A stretch of DNA of 64,000 bases from JAAYQU01 sp037441445 (GCA_037441445.1 JBBISE010000010.1:8792-72791), one strand, 5' to 3'. Counted from the stretch's first letter, positions 27,710 through 37,358 are shown. Program-made: numbers and translations. Notes: generated by a model not told the origin, from the sequence alone.

Positions 27710-30242
27710 TTATCGGAAACTGATGGAACCCGCAAATTTAAATGCCAGATTTTCCTTTTCATTGGGAAATCGATATTCTCCATAGCGATAAAAAACTCCG
27801 ACACCTAAACCAATATAATAATACTGATAGTCAAACCGTATAATATCATTAATAGCCAATCCACTTTCGAGAAAAAACTTATCCATTGTCGAGAATTCAA
27901 TCCGGTGGTTTTGAGGTTTTGAGAGTTCGCCATATCCCACATTTTGATATACTGTGAACTTTGGTTTTGTAAATGGCTCGTTAATAAAACGATTCCCGAA
28001 ATTGTGCGAATAAAAGAGATTGACATACCTGTCGGACAGAAATTCGTAAGGCTTCATGGTTTGAAAATGGTTCTGGACTATGAGTCGAAACGATGGGTCA
28101 AAGGAACCAAATCCGGTAAATAATTGATTATAGGGAAGGTCGCGATCAACAATACCGCCCGTAACCCTGATTAAGGAGTGATCAATACGGCCCTTGTACA
28201 GCGACACGGAAAATGCAGCTTTTATCTTGTTATATACCAGGCTTGTATCGCTAAACAAACGTTATCCTTGTTTGTATTTAACATCAATTATAGGATTTCC
28301 CGGATTCATGACAAACCTCTTCCCAAACAATGTAAAGGTTTGTTCTCCCGGAGCATACCGGAAACTCAGGATTAGTTCATCGGCGCGAAATTTGCCTGCT
28401 GTGCTGTCAATGTAGAAATACGCATATTTGGGCTCCCAAATGCCCGCCGAAACTGTTGCCGAAACAACCAGAGAAGACAAGGGCCGATCACTGATTTCCC
28501 CTGTAATTTCCTGAATCCTGTCGTAGCGGTAACCGAAAAAAATTGCGGGTCATTTGTCCCGGGAAAAAAAGATTTACGTCGTCCACATTGTCACGCCCCA
28601 CTTCTTTGTAAGAATTGTTAAATTTAAATTTCAACTTAAAGTCCCTATCTTTTAGCATGTTGAATGTGATTCTGCCGCCGTACTTTTCCTTCTCGTCTTT
28701 AACACCGTAACCATAATAACCTCCCAAATAAAACCAACGGGAAACTTTGTCATTTGTTGAAAGTGCCAATCCCAGTCTGGCTCCCTCGAATTTATTGAAG
28801 CGAACCATATCAAACACTTCGAGGTCGAATATGGATATAGGCAAACTACCAAAGGCAAAGGAGGTTGCAATTGTCATCATTTTCTCAAGATGAATCGCTT
28901 TTGAAACACTATCAATAACCCTGTAGGTCTCTTTCTCTCGCAATGTAAGAGGTGTTGGCCTGATTTTTTCCAGAATCTGGCCACTTCGGGATCCAGCCAT
29001 GGGGTTAACAGTAAGTGCATCCATGGGGGTACGAGACTTTGGGCGTGTTTTTCCATCGGCTACTATCGTGTTAACTGGCACTGAAACCGACGGATGTTTC
29101 TGAGTGTACTCCAAATCGTATCTTCCAAACGAAACGCTGTCGATGGTTGATGTCAAATTTATGACAAGTAACGCTTTTGTTTTATCGTTCAATTTTTTTT
29201 ATTTGACCGATTTCTCGGCTTTGAGCCCCGAGGGAACCCAACGTTCGCGCACTTGTACATGTTCCTGAACTATCCGAAAATTCATAAGTACAGGCTGAAC
29301 CGGCTCAACTACCATTGTTTTTAAGGCATAGCTGTCTGAGCTTATAAAAGAGCTACCTTTCAACCCATTAAAGAGTTTTCCTTTTTGTGGGGCAGAGCGA
29401 ATCTGGAAGAGTGTATCGGACGTACCAATTAAGGTGTTCTCGAGCTGAAAATCGTACAATTTCAAACAATTATCGGCAAACGGGCTGATAAATGTAAATT
29501 GTGTTTTATCAGGTACTCCTGAAAGATCAACAAACCTGATATCGTTTTTGTAAAAGGAAACGGAACTGAGAATCAACGATGCAAAAATCTGGGCAATTTC
29601 GGGCTTTTCAAAACCCTAAATTTTATAGGCATCCATTGTTCGGTTTACCTTTATCCTGGTTTTATTTTCTAGAATGACGTATTCCATCAAGAGAGCGGCC
29701 ATATCCCTGAAATCACCGCCATCTTTCTTTTTGAAAAAACGGGCGCTATCTTCGGCTGTTGCTTCGGCAAACAGTTTTACATCTAACAGAGCCTATATGT
29801 AATTTTAAAACGAATATGAGTCGTACTTTTCGTGGTCGTTGATGGCTTTGTTTTTCAATACGTTTTGGACAACAGGAATGGCCGGATTATACCGGGCACT
29901 AACAACCACTTCTTTGAGCGTAATAATACTTCGGGGAAGTTCAATGATAACAATTTGATTTTCAGTAAACTTATCCTTCTCAACCCTAATCTTTTCATAA
30001 CCAACACACGAAACTTCAATAAATTCGACCTCGGCCAATGAAATTTCAAACCAATTGTTCACATCGGAAACTGTACCTTTTTGAACCGTTGCCGAGTTGT
30101 AAACCACTGTGGCAAAAGCAATGGGAATTTTGGTTTCTTTTTCAATTACGCGTCCTTTGATCAGGTTTTGTGAATAGATGAGTTGTGGAATTAAAAGACT
30201 AATTATGAGAGAAATAAACAAATTTTTAGCGCATCTTTTCAT
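27710..30242 (-). pseudogene. DUF5686 outer-membrane protein gene, inactivated by five stops and a frameshift
   Basis: Read from the ATG at 30242, the frame gives a signal peptide (MKRCAKNLFISLIISLLIPQ), a carboxypeptidase-regulatory-like domain (GRVIEKETKIPIAFATVVY), then the DUF5686 region and a C-terminal beta-barrel ending NLAFKFAGSISFR. In-frame stops occur at 29805-29807 (TAA), 29793-29795 (TAG), 29616-29618 (TAG), 29199-29201 (TAA) and 28262-28264 (TAA). One extra T in a run of seven (28536-28542) shifts the frame. Removing that base gives about 843 codons, the normal family length. Every stop is one C-to-T change from a glutamine codon. Intact members are TonB-plug-like surface proteins of unknown function. 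The conserved text between stops suggests recent loss. Confidence 0.85.
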
Positions 30243-30500
30243 ACATATTTGCCGTTTTTGGTTCAATTTTCAGTGCAAAGAAAAATAAAAAACGGTGTTG
30301 AGAAACGTTTGGCGTGAAAAAGGTTTGTAAATGAGGTTTCGTGGGTTTCTTCTTCGTTATTTTCACCACGTAAACACGAAGGCTTACGAAGAATCTGCGG
30401 AAATTCGGTTAGTCATACTTCCACTCCGCTCAGCATGACCTTTCTTCCCACTTCCCGTTTCGGACTTTCGACATTTTCAAATTAATTCATTTTCAAATTT
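30243..30500. repeat. Intergenic repeat debris between the DUF5686 pseudogene and rluD
   Basis: Three kinds of repeat-like sequence are visible. At 30364-30390 CACCACGTAAACACGAAGGC resembles a widespread interspersed repeat. At about 30410-30440 the minus strand reads GGTCATGCTGAGCGGAGTGG, another common genome-scattered repeat type in Bacteroidota. At 30474-30523 TTTTCAAATT occurs three times, the last inside the end of rluD. No gene or clear terminator was found. The repeat assignment is from memory of such elements, not from a search. Confidence 0.5.
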
Positions 30501-31541
30501 TCAATTTGATTCCTTTTCAAATTCCCCTTCCCTGTTCGATACATATCCACGCCACTTCTCAACCAGCAACCTGAAATCATCGGGCCAGTCTGAGTCGAAA
30601 TCCATGGACTCTCCAGTGACAGGATGCTCGAAACCCAACGTCTTGGCGTGCAGTGCCTGACGGGGACAAATGTCAAAACAGTTTTGGATAAATTGCTTGT
30701 ACTTAGTGAAGGTTGTGCCCTTTAATATTTTGTCGCCTCCATATTCGGAATCATTAAACAGCGGATGTTTAATATATTGCATGTGAACCCTTATTTGGTG
30801 GGTTCGTCCGGTTTCCAGTCGGCATTCAACCAGCGAAACATATCCAAGGTTTTCCAACACCGAGTAGTGGGTTACGGCATGTTTCCCAATATCGTCATCG
30901 GCGTAAACATACATTACCTTTCGGTCGCGGGGATTGCGGCCAACATTGCCTGTAATAGTTCCGTGAGGTTCGGGGAATGTGCCCCAAACCATGGCATTGT
31001 AGGTGCGGCGAGTTGTATGGTCAGCAAATTGTTTCGACAGGGCTATTTTAGCTTGTTCGGTTTTGGCAATTAACAGTAATCCCGAAGTGTCTTTGTCGAT
31101 TCGGTGCACCAAACCCGGTCGCGGATCGTTGCCCCTGAAAATGTCTATGTCTTTAAGGTAATAGGCCAGCGCGTTTATTAATGTGCCTGAGTAGTGTCCG
31201 TAGCTGGGGTGAACCACCATGCCAGCCGGTTTATTTACAACCAGCAGGTAATCATCTTCGAAGGCAATGTTGAGTGGAATATTTTCCGGAATTATTTCAA
31301 TTTCACGCGGAGGATAATCCATCATTATCTGGATAACGTCGCCCGGCTTGACTTTATAGTTCGATTTTACAGGTTGCTCGTTTACCAGAATATTTCCGGC
31401 ATCGGCGGCTGATTGAATTTTAGTGCGGCTTGCATTGGTAATGCGGTCATCAAGGTATTTGTCAATACGCATCAAACCTTGTCCCGGATCGACCACAAAC
31501 CTAAAGTGCTCGAACAACTCCTGGAAATCTTCTTGTATCAT
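30501..31541 (-). CDS. rluD: RluD-type 23S rRNA pseudouridine synthase
   Basis: A 346-residue RluA-family protein. An N-terminal S4 RNA-binding domain (RIDKYLDDRITNASRTKIQ) is followed by the catalytic motif GLVHRIDKDTSGLLLIAKT with the nucleophilic Asp, then GRTHQIRVHM. The S4 domain and length favour RluD, which makes pseudouridines in helix 69 of 23S rRNA, but RluC-like activity cannot be excluded. The C-terminal tail is low-complexity and acidic/Glu-rich, in part formed by an intergenic-type repeat. It follows the T9SS protein gene by 9 bases and so belongs to a three-gene unit with the PASTA gene. Confidence 0.92.
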   Translation of the reverse strand: MIQEDFQELFEHFRFVVDPGQGLMRIDKYLDDRITNASRTKIQSAADAGNILVNEQPVKSNYKVKPGDVIQIMMDYPPREIEIIPENIPLNIAFEDDYLLVVNKPAGMVVHPSYGHYSGTLINALAYYLKDIDIFRGNDPRPGLVHRIDKDTSGLLLIAKTEQAKIALSKQFADHTTRRTYNAMVWGTFPEPHGTITGNVGRNPRDRKVMYVYADDDIGKHAVTHYSVLENLGYVSLVECRLETGRTHQIRVHMQYIKHPLFNDSEYGGDKILKGTTFTKYKQFIQNCFDICPRQALHAKTLGFEHPVTGESMDFDSDWPDDFRLLVEKWRGYVSNREGEFEKESN

Positions 31542-31550
31542 TTATTCGTT

Positions 31551-33383
31551 TTATCTCTGAATGACGATTTTCTGGTAGTGTTTCTCCCTTCCTTCGATGA
31601 AGGATGCTATATAGATTCCGTTTCCGAACGACAGCACATTAATTTCCTGTGGTCTTGTGGCTTGAAAGACTGTTCGTCCCGATAAATCGGTAATGGTCAC
31701 TAACCAAGGCCTTCGCAGATCAGGATAGGTCAAAGTGACAGCATGGCTGGCGGGAACCGGGAATATCAAAGGCTTTTCAGTATCGGTGACGGGATTTTCC
31801 ATTCCGCTGATTTGCTGGTGCGCTATGATTGGCCTTATCATGATAGCATAGTTAAACGACGATGCTTCCCACTGCTGACCACGGTTGTAGAAGTTCTTCT
31901 GCGATGTGGGCGTGTTCAGGTCAATCCCGACACTCATTATCCTTTCGGTGGTCTTTCTCCACCCGACAAAAAAGTGGTCGTTAACTACTATAGCCGAGTC
32001 AAACATTAATTTCTGAAAGCGGTTTTCGTTGTTAAAAGATGGGGTAAACCCCGATTTAACATAAATCAGTTGCCCCGGAATCCCACCATCGTTGGCCCAA
32101 ACACACAGATCGAAATAATTGGTATTGAAGGCAGTGTCACGTGTGGTGTTAAAGTACATGTAAACCCCCCTAAGGGAATCCTTTTGTTTTGTTTCGTATT
32201 TAATTGCCACCATGTTTCCCGCTTGGTTCAGGTCGTATCCGTTCTCGGCTGTTCCGTCATCATAGGCGTAATAGTTTGAGAAACGGTGCAATCGGCTGGC
32301 CACGTTGTTTGTTTTTGGATAAATTGATGATGCAATAATTTTAGTTTCTACCAGATAATCAACCGAGTCAGTACCCACAAATGGGAACAGGTTTCTGGTA
32401 ACCGGCTCAGAGTACTCTGTATTTTCAAAGGCGGCGTAATTATTGGCTCCAATTAGGGTGCTGTCAGCATAGCTGCTACCGGGACGACTTATCTTGTAAT
32501 AAGAGGTAATGTTTTGATTGCTAACGTTGTCGTGATTGGCAAAGTAGAAGTCTATATTTCCCCTTTCGCTGGTTTCAACCAACTTAAAATGTCGCCAAGG
32601 CATGGCTGCGTATTGGCGTAAAACCGAATTTGGCGGGCGTGTAAAGGCTACGTCTTTGACCACCGTGTCGTTGTGGTGGCGGTTTTTGTTCATGCGAATA
32701 TAATCCAGATTCCAAAAATCACAGTTAGTCGGTATAACTCCACCTCCGCTTGGGCTTATAATATTTCGAAACCTGAACCTGAACTGACCATGTAAAAACT
32801 TGTCCTCTTTTATTGGCAACAAGACCTGACGCCACTCCACATCACTAATGTTTCCATTTACAGCCCACACGTTTTCCCAGCCTGTACCATTGTGAAAATC
32901 GACTATAAGACTGTCCCCGTTACCCGGTTTTAGCCCCAACCCACCACATTGGTAGAAAAAGCTAAGATACACTGAGTCGGAAGGAAGAATGGTTTCCAGG
33001 TTAATATATTGTGACGTAAGAGAATCACCTGGCCTGTGGATTTCCCCAAAGCCGAGTGGATAAAGTTCGCCATTGGAATCGGCACCATCGAGTGTGGCCA
33101 TGCCAATGCTTATGCTATACAGGGACATATGTTGGTTGATGTAGGCTGTTGAATCGCTCCACCGTAATAAGTCAGGGAAACCGGTGTAAGTGGAAAAATC
33201 TTCGAGAAAGGGCAAATCAAGGGGTGTTTTGACAGTTTGCTTTTCCATAGTCCTTGGCAGCGCCTGCACGGTTTGGTTGCCAAAAGTGCCTGTAAGCTTC
33301 TCCTGTGCATTCGAGGATAGGAAAATACTAAGCATTATGTAAAAACAAAAATGTTTCTTGTTATAGGACTTGAGGTTATTCAT
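31551..33383 (-). CDS. Secreted protein with type IX secretion C-terminal sorting domain
   Basis: A 610-residue protein. The ATG at 33383 begins a signal peptide (NKKHFCFYIMLSIFLSSNAQ); an in-frame start at 33434 would add 17 charged residues. The C-terminal 75 residues are a typical type A sorting domain (FPVPASHAVTLTYP, ITDLSGRTVFQ, GNGIYIASFIEG, HYQKIVIQR), which sends the protein through the type IX system to the cell surface. The body has jellyroll-like regions (LETILPSDSVYLSFFYQCGG, then NVWAVNGNISDVEWRQV) but no enzyme motif I recognise. Its function is unknown. It lies in a unit with the PASTA and rluD genes. Confidence 0.85.
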   Translation of the reverse strand: MNNLKSYNKKHFCFYIMLSIFLSSNAQEKLTGTFGNQTVQALPRTMEKQTVKTPLDLPFLEDFSTYTGFPDLLRWSDSTAYINQHMSLYSISIGMATLDGADSNGELYPLGFGEIHRPGDSLTSQYINLETILPSDSVYLSFFYQCGGLGLKPGNGDSLIVDFHNGTGWENVWAVNGNISDVEWRQVLLPIKEDKFLHGQFRFRFRNIISPSGGGVIPTNCDFWNLDYIRMNKNRHHNDTVVKDVAFTRPPNSVLRQYAAMPWRHFKLVETSERGNIDFYFANHDNVSNQNITSYYKISRPGSSYADSTLIGANNYAAFENTEYSEPVTRNLFPFVGTDSVDYLVETKIIASSIYPKTNNVASRLHRFSNYYAYDDGTAENGYDLNQAGNMVAIKYETKQKDSLRGVYMYFNTTRDTAFNTNYFDLCVWANDGGIPGQLIYVKSGFTPSFNNENRFQKLMFDSAIVVNDHFFVGWRKTTERIMSVGIDLNTPTSQKNFYNRGQQWEASSFNYAIMIRPIIAHQQISGMENPVTDTEKPLIFPVPASHAVTLTYPDLRRPWLVTITDLSGRTVFQATRPQEINVLSFGNGIYIASFIEGREKHYQKIVIQR

Positions 33384-33464
33384 TTCTTTATGCTTTAATT
33401 TTAGGGTTGAACGGTGCAACTTTATGTCAACCACTGAAACGTATTGTACTTTAAATAATTGTAC

Positions 33465-34253
33465 TTACTCGGTAGGAATATATTGTTCGGGATTAACGGT
33501 TAGCCAGAGGTCAACATACGTTCCAAGACGAACAGTTCTTCCGCTTAGAGGTGCTTGTTTATAAACCCTTGAATTGAGGGTATCGGCGTATGTTTTGACA
33601 GAAACATCGTAGCTGACGGCGCCAATATTTATGTATTCGTTGTTTAGGGCCTCAAAAGCCTCTTCTAAGGACATTCCCACCACTTCAGTCACCAGGGTTG
33701 ATTGACCACTAACACCTTGACCCAAGAGCAAATCAACAGGTTCTCCCCGAGCAATTAGCCTTCCGGGTTCTATGTCTTGCCCATTGTATTGTTGCCCAAG
33801 AACGTAGTTACGCATGGGATCGGGACGGTAAACTAATTTTCCCATTTTCAGTCCATTACTTTCCAACGTTACTTTTGCCTGTCGGTAAGAAACGCCCATG
33901 ACATTGGGCATAGGAACACGTGGCACCGAAAACGCGTTGATGGTTACAAAAACCCTTCTTCCTTTTTTCACCCGTTCATCGGATCGGGGGACATGCGAAA
34001 CAATTGTTCCTTTTTGCCGGCCACCCACAAAGGTGGAATCGGAAATCTGGAGAACCAGCCCATGTTTTTTTGCTACTTGCTGAGCTTCCGATATCGTCAG
34101 ACCGGTAAGATCTGGAACTAATTGTGAACGTCCATGACGAGTAAAGAGTTTCAGCGAAAAAAACACAAGCCATAAAAACACAAAGGCACTGGCAATGGCT
34201 ATTACAACGTGTTTCCAAAACAGTTTTTGTTTCAGGAATGAGAATGCACCCAT
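33465..34253 (-). CDS. Membrane-anchored PASTA-domain protein
   Basis: A 262-residue protein: short cytoplasmic N-terminus, one membrane span (about residues 14-34) and three PASTA domains (about 40-108, 112-178, 184-256), each starting with a P-x-L/V-x-G-x-(S/T)-x-x-x-A pattern. PASTA domains bind peptidoglycan fragments or act as spacers and usually sit on Ser/Thr kinases or PBPs. Here there is no kinase or transpeptidase domain. A kinase-free PASTA protein upstream of rluD is common in Bacteroidota; its job is unknown. A -7 box is present at 34281. Confidence 0.88.
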   Translation of the reverse strand: MGAFSFLKQKLFWKHVVIAIASAFVFLWLVFFSLKLFTRHGRSQLVPDLTGLTISEAQQVAKKHGLVLQISDSTFVGGRQKGTIVSHVPRSDERVKKGRRVFVTINAFSVPRVPMPNVMGVSYRQAKVTLESNGLKMGKLVYRPDPMRNYVLGQQYNGQDIEPGRLIARGEPVDLLLGQGVSGQSTLVTEVVGMSLEEAFEALNNEYINIGAVSYDVSVKTYADTLNSRVYKQAPLSGRTVRLGTYVDLWLTVNPEQYIPTE

Positions 34254-34280
34254 GGTTTACAGTTTAAATAAATTCAACTG

Positions 34281-34288
34281 CAAAGGTA
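34281..34288 (-). promoter_or_regulatory. Probable -7 box of the PASTA gene
   Basis: On the minus strand TACCTTTG matches TAnnTTTG, 27 bases before the PASTA start. No good -33 box was found. Confidence 0.4.
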
Positions 34289-34291
34289 GTA

Positions 34292-34741
34292 TTATTCGGG
34301 AAATATGCTGTTTCCTGAAGGGGCGAATTCTTGTTTTACCACGGGTTGAATGTCTTTTACTTCGTAAGGGACACAACTATTGGAAACAGTATCACACGTC
34401 AAATGGTATTTTCTTCCCAAGGTATTCCAGTATTCGGTGTCCACATATCGATAATAAAAGGGCTCTAAATGCGATCTTACACTATTGAAAATTCCGTTCC
34501 CTTTCCCGTAAGTCGAATGACAGCCATTAAGAGTGGGTTGTGGTGTGGTGTCCCAACATATTCCGCGCGCAAGGATTTGATTCTCGTCAGGTAAAAACAC
34601 ACGCCCGCCACCATGTGCCATTGTGGTTGTAACGCTCGTAATGTTGTATGTTTCAAGTTGAACAGGTTCCTCTTCCTCCTTCTTACATTGAAAAAGAAAA
34701 ATCAACAAGAACCCGGTTAATAACTTTGTTTTAATAAACAC
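34292..34741 (-). CDS. Small FN3-like lipoprotein of unknown function
   Basis: A 149-residue protein if it starts at the GTG at 34741: FIKTKLLTGFLLIFLFQCKK is a lipoprotein signal with a cysteine after LFQ. A longer reading from a TTG at 34768 would place the start inside the promoter box, so I reject it. The rest is a single domain with GGRVFLPDENQILARGICWD and PFYYRYVDTEYWNTLG, the pattern of fibronectin-III-like surface repeats in Bacteroidota (ARG.CWs....P). The four acidic residues after CKK are consistent with surface export of lipoproteins. No function can be given. Confidence 0.7.
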   Translation of the reverse strand: MFIKTKLLTGFLLIFLFQCKKEEEEPVQLETYNITSVTTTMAHGGGRVFLPDENQILARGICWDTTPQPTLNGCHSTYGKGNGIFNSVRSHLEPFYYRYVDTEYWNTLGRKYHLTCDTVSNSCVPYEVKDIQPVVKQEFAPSGNSIFPE

Positions 34742-34757
34742 AATAACAATTTTTCCG

Positions 34758-34789
34758 CAAACATACAAAATTGTTATGCGCTTTACAAT
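34758..34789 (-). promoter_or_regulatory. Promoter of the small FN3-like lipoprotein gene
   Basis: On the minus strand ATTG (34789-34786), a 20-base spacer and TATGTTTG (34765-34758). It lies 16 bases before the GTG start chosen for the gene, and is divergent from the tex promoter. Confidence 0.55.
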
Positions 34790-34820
34790 AGACCTGCGAA
34801 ATATTCATAGGAAAAATGTG

Positions 34821-34828
34821 TATTTTTG
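34821..34828 (+). promoter_or_regulatory. Probable -7 box of tex
   Basis: TATTTTTG fits TAnnTTTG and lies 24 bases before the GTG at 34853. It contains the TTG that would begin a nine-residue longer reading frame, so it decides the start. Confidence 0.5.
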
Positions 34829-34852
34829 TATCCCATCAAAAACTATTGTATT

Positions 34853-36982
34853 GTGAAAAACTATTATCTTGACTTTCTGTGCCGCGCTCTAAACGTCCCG
34901 GCAAAAAACCTGAATGCAGCCATTTCCCTTCTCGAGGAAGGAAATACCGTGCCTTTTATCAGCCGATACCGGAAAGAACGTACGGGTAACCTCGATGAAA
35001 TGGTTCTGTTCGAGGTAGAAACACACCTGAACAAATATAATGAACTCGAAGATCGCAAAGACACCATTCTGCGTTCTATCGAAGAACAGGGTGCATTAAC
35101 GCCTGAACTGAAAACAAAAATTGAGAATGAAGTTGAGGCAACCAAACTCGAAGACCTTTACCTTCCTTATAAACCAAAAAAACGCACGAAAGCCCAAATT
35201 GCCCGCGAAAAAGGGTTAGAGCCGCTGGCTCAGATAATTATGCGTCAATCCAACGACGACCCCGAATTTCTCGCCCGTGCCTACATTAACGAAAACGTCC
35301 CTTCTATTGAAGATGCACTGGCTGGTGCACGCGATATTATTGCCGAGACCATAAACGAGGATGCCGGGATACGGAATGTTATGCGCCAGCATTTTGTCAG
35401 AAATGCCCACATCCGTTCGCAGGTGGTCAAAGGAAAAGAAGAGGAAGCCGCGACGTACCGTGACTATTTTGATTTTACCGAACCTGTAAAAAACTGCAAA
35501 CCCCACCGCCTGATGGCCATGATGCGTGCCGAGCGTGATGGATTGCTTCGTGTACACGTGGCTGTGGAGAGCGAAGAAATGGAGGAAATTGTTTCCCGCC
35601 GGTTTGTGAAATCAAAAAATAAGGCCTCAGGACAGGTTCTGATTGCCCTTAAAGATTGTTGCAAAAGGCTGTTGGCTCCATCCATGGAAACCGAAACCCT
35701 GAAACACTATAAAGAGCTGGCCGATGCCGAAGCAATCAAAGTTTTTGCCTCGAACCTGCGCCAGTTACTTATGATGCCCCCGGCGGGTGAGAAACGTGTT
35801 CTGGGAATTGATCCGGGTTTTCGGACCGGCTGTAAAGTGGTGTGCCTCGACGAACATGGAAACTTATTACACCACGAGGCCATTTATCCTCATCCTCCCA
35901 AATCAGAAGAGATTGCTGCTGCCCGTAAGATTCACACACTCATAGAGGCCTACAATATTGAACTCATTGCCATTGGCAATGGCACCGCAAGCCGCGAAAC
36001 GGAACGTTTTATTACCTCTTTAAAATTCAGGAGCGATATTAAAGTGTATGTTGTCGATGAAAGCGGTGCATCCATCTACTCCGCTTCAAAAGTAGCCCAC
36101 GACGAGTTTCCTGAATACGACGTAACTGTACGCGGGGCAGTTTCCATAGGCCGCCGACTTTCTGATCCGCTGGCCGAGTTGATTAAAATTGACCCCAAAT
36201 CCATTGGTGTTGGGCAATATCAACACGATGTAAACCAAACGAAATTGAAAACCGAGCTCGACCAAGTGGTTGTAAGTTGTGTAAACAAAGTTGGCGTAAA
36301 TCTCAACACCGCTTCGGTACAGCTGCTTTCCTACGTTTCGGGACTTGGACCGTCTATAGCACAGAATATTATACTTTACCGTAAAGAAAACGGCGCATTC
36401 CATGAACGAAAGGAACTGCAAAAAGTTGCCCGTCTGGGAGCCAAAGCGTTTCAGCAATGCGCTGGATTCTTGCGCATTCCCGGGGGAAAAAACCCGCTTG
36501 ACAACTCAGCTGTTCACCCCGAAAACTACGACGTGGTGCACAAAATGGCAAAGAAATTAGGCGTATCCGTTTCGGAGCTTATTGGAAATACAGCGTTAGT
36601 CAACACAATCAATATAAAAGAATTTGTTGACCAGACTTGCGGCGAATATACCCTAAAGGACATCATCGAGGAATTGAAAAAGCCGGGTCGCGATCCCCGT
36701 GGAAAAATTACCTCGTTCCAGTTCGACGACCGGATTACCTCCATTGACGAACTTTCCGAAGGCATGATTCTTTCGGGAATTGTTACAAACATTACCAACT
36801 TTGGGGTTTTTGTCGATATTGGCATCAAACAAAACGGGCTGGTGCACGTGTCGCAAATTAGCAACACCTACATTACAAACCCAGCCGATTATGTAAAATT
36901 GCATCAAACGGTCAAAGTGAAAGTCCTTTCTGTTGACCGCAAACGGGAGCGAATACAGCTGACCATGAAAAACGTGGAATAA
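34853..36982 (+). CDS. tex: Tex-family S1 RNA-binding transcription accessory protein
   Basis: A 709-residue protein. Order: N-terminal helical domain (NAAISLLEEGNTVPFISRYRK), a YqgF/RNase H-like domain (VLGIDPGFRTGCKVVCLDEHG), a helix-hairpin-helix pair (VGVNLNTASVQLLSYVSGLG, AFQQCAGFLRIPGG) and a C-terminal S1 domain (LSGIVTNITNFGVFVDIG, QNGLVHVSQIS). This is the full Tex/Spt6-core architecture, acting at transcription elongation. I chose the GTG at 34853 because the upstream TTG lies within the promoter box. It is followed by tRNA genes. Confidence 0.95.
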   Translation: MKNYYLDFLCRALNVPAKNLNAAISLLEEGNTVPFISRYRKERTGNLDEMVLFEVETHLNKYNELEDRKDTILRSIEEQGALTPELKTKIENEVEATKLEDLYLPYKPKKRTKAQIAREKGLEPLAQIIMRQSNDDPEFLARAYINENVPSIEDALAGARDIIAETINEDAGIRNVMRQHFVRNAHIRSQVVKGKEEEAATYRDYFDFTEPVKNCKPHRLMAMMRAERDGLLRVHVAVESEEMEEIVSRRFVKSKNKASGQVLIALKDCCKRLLAPSMETETLKHYKELADAEAIKVFASNLRQLLMMPPAGEKRVLGIDPGFRTGCKVVCLDEHGNLLHHEAIYPHPPKSEEIAAARKIHTLIEAYNIELIAIGNGTASRETERFITSLKFRSDIKVYVVDESGASIYSASKVAHDEFPEYDVTVRGAVSIGRRLSDPLAELIKIDPKSIGVGQYQHDVNQTKLKTELDQVVVSCVNKVGVNLNTASVQLLSYVSGLGPSIAQNIILYRKENGAFHERKELQKVARLGAKAFQQCAGFLRIPGGKNPLDNSAVHPENYDVVHKMAKKLGVSVSELIGNTALVNTINIKEFVDQTCGEYTLKDIIEELKKPGRDPRGKITSFQFDDRITSIDELSEGMILSGIVTNITNFGVFVDIGIKQNGLVHVSQISNTYITNPADYVKLHQTVKVKVLSVDRKRERIQLTMKNVE

Positions 36983-37071
36983 ACAGGCGGATATAGCGTT
37001 GTATTTCAACCTTCTAACATCTTGTTTTTAATAATTTCGCTTTTTTTATGGTATAAAATGCCAAAAACTGT

Positions 37072-37101
37072 TTTGAGAAATAAAAAGAATCTTTATCTTT
37101 G
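37072..37101 (+). promoter_or_regulatory. Promoter of tRNA-Ser/tRNA-Pro
   Basis: TTTG at 37072-37075, an 18-base spacer and TATCTTTG at 37094-37101, 11 bases before the tRNA-Ser. Confidence 0.7.
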
Positions 37102-37112
37102 CGCTCTCATTC

Positions 37113-37200
<88 letters not shown>

Positions 37201-37232
37201 GAAGACGTTCTGATGAATATGAATTTTTTCTA

Positions 37233-37307
37233 CGGGGTATAGCGCAGTCCGGCTAGCGCACCTGCTTTGGGAGCAGGGGGTCGTAGGTTCGAATCCTGCT
37301 ACCCCGA
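37233..37307 (+). tRNA. tRNA-Pro (TGG)
   Basis: A 75-base tRNA with acceptor CGGGGTA/TACCCCG, anticodon stem CCTGC/GCAGG with loop TTTGGGA (TGG), and T arm AGGTTCGAATCCT. Discriminator A; no CCA encoded. Confidence 0.95.
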
Positions 37308-37318
37308 CATTGAAAATT

Positions 37319-37358
37319 AACCACTTACAACGATTTTGTTTGTAGGTGGTTTTTTTTT
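37319..37358 (+). terminator. Terminator of the tRNA-Ser/Pro transcript
   Basis: ACCACTTACAA pairs with TTGTAGGTGGT (11 base pairs, one G-T), with a short loop, followed by eight or more T residues. It starts about a dozen bases after tRNA-Pro. Confidence 0.85.

Noticed and set aside
28262..29576. Treating the pieces of the DUF5686 region as separate small genes
   Set aside because: The pieces follow each other in one frame (one shift only) and together match a single family from signal peptide to barrel end.
27710..30242. Stop-codon reassignment (TAA/TAG read as glutamine)
   Set aside because: All other genes in the window use TAA and TAG as normal ends, so a changed code for the genome is excluded; only local suppression remains possible.
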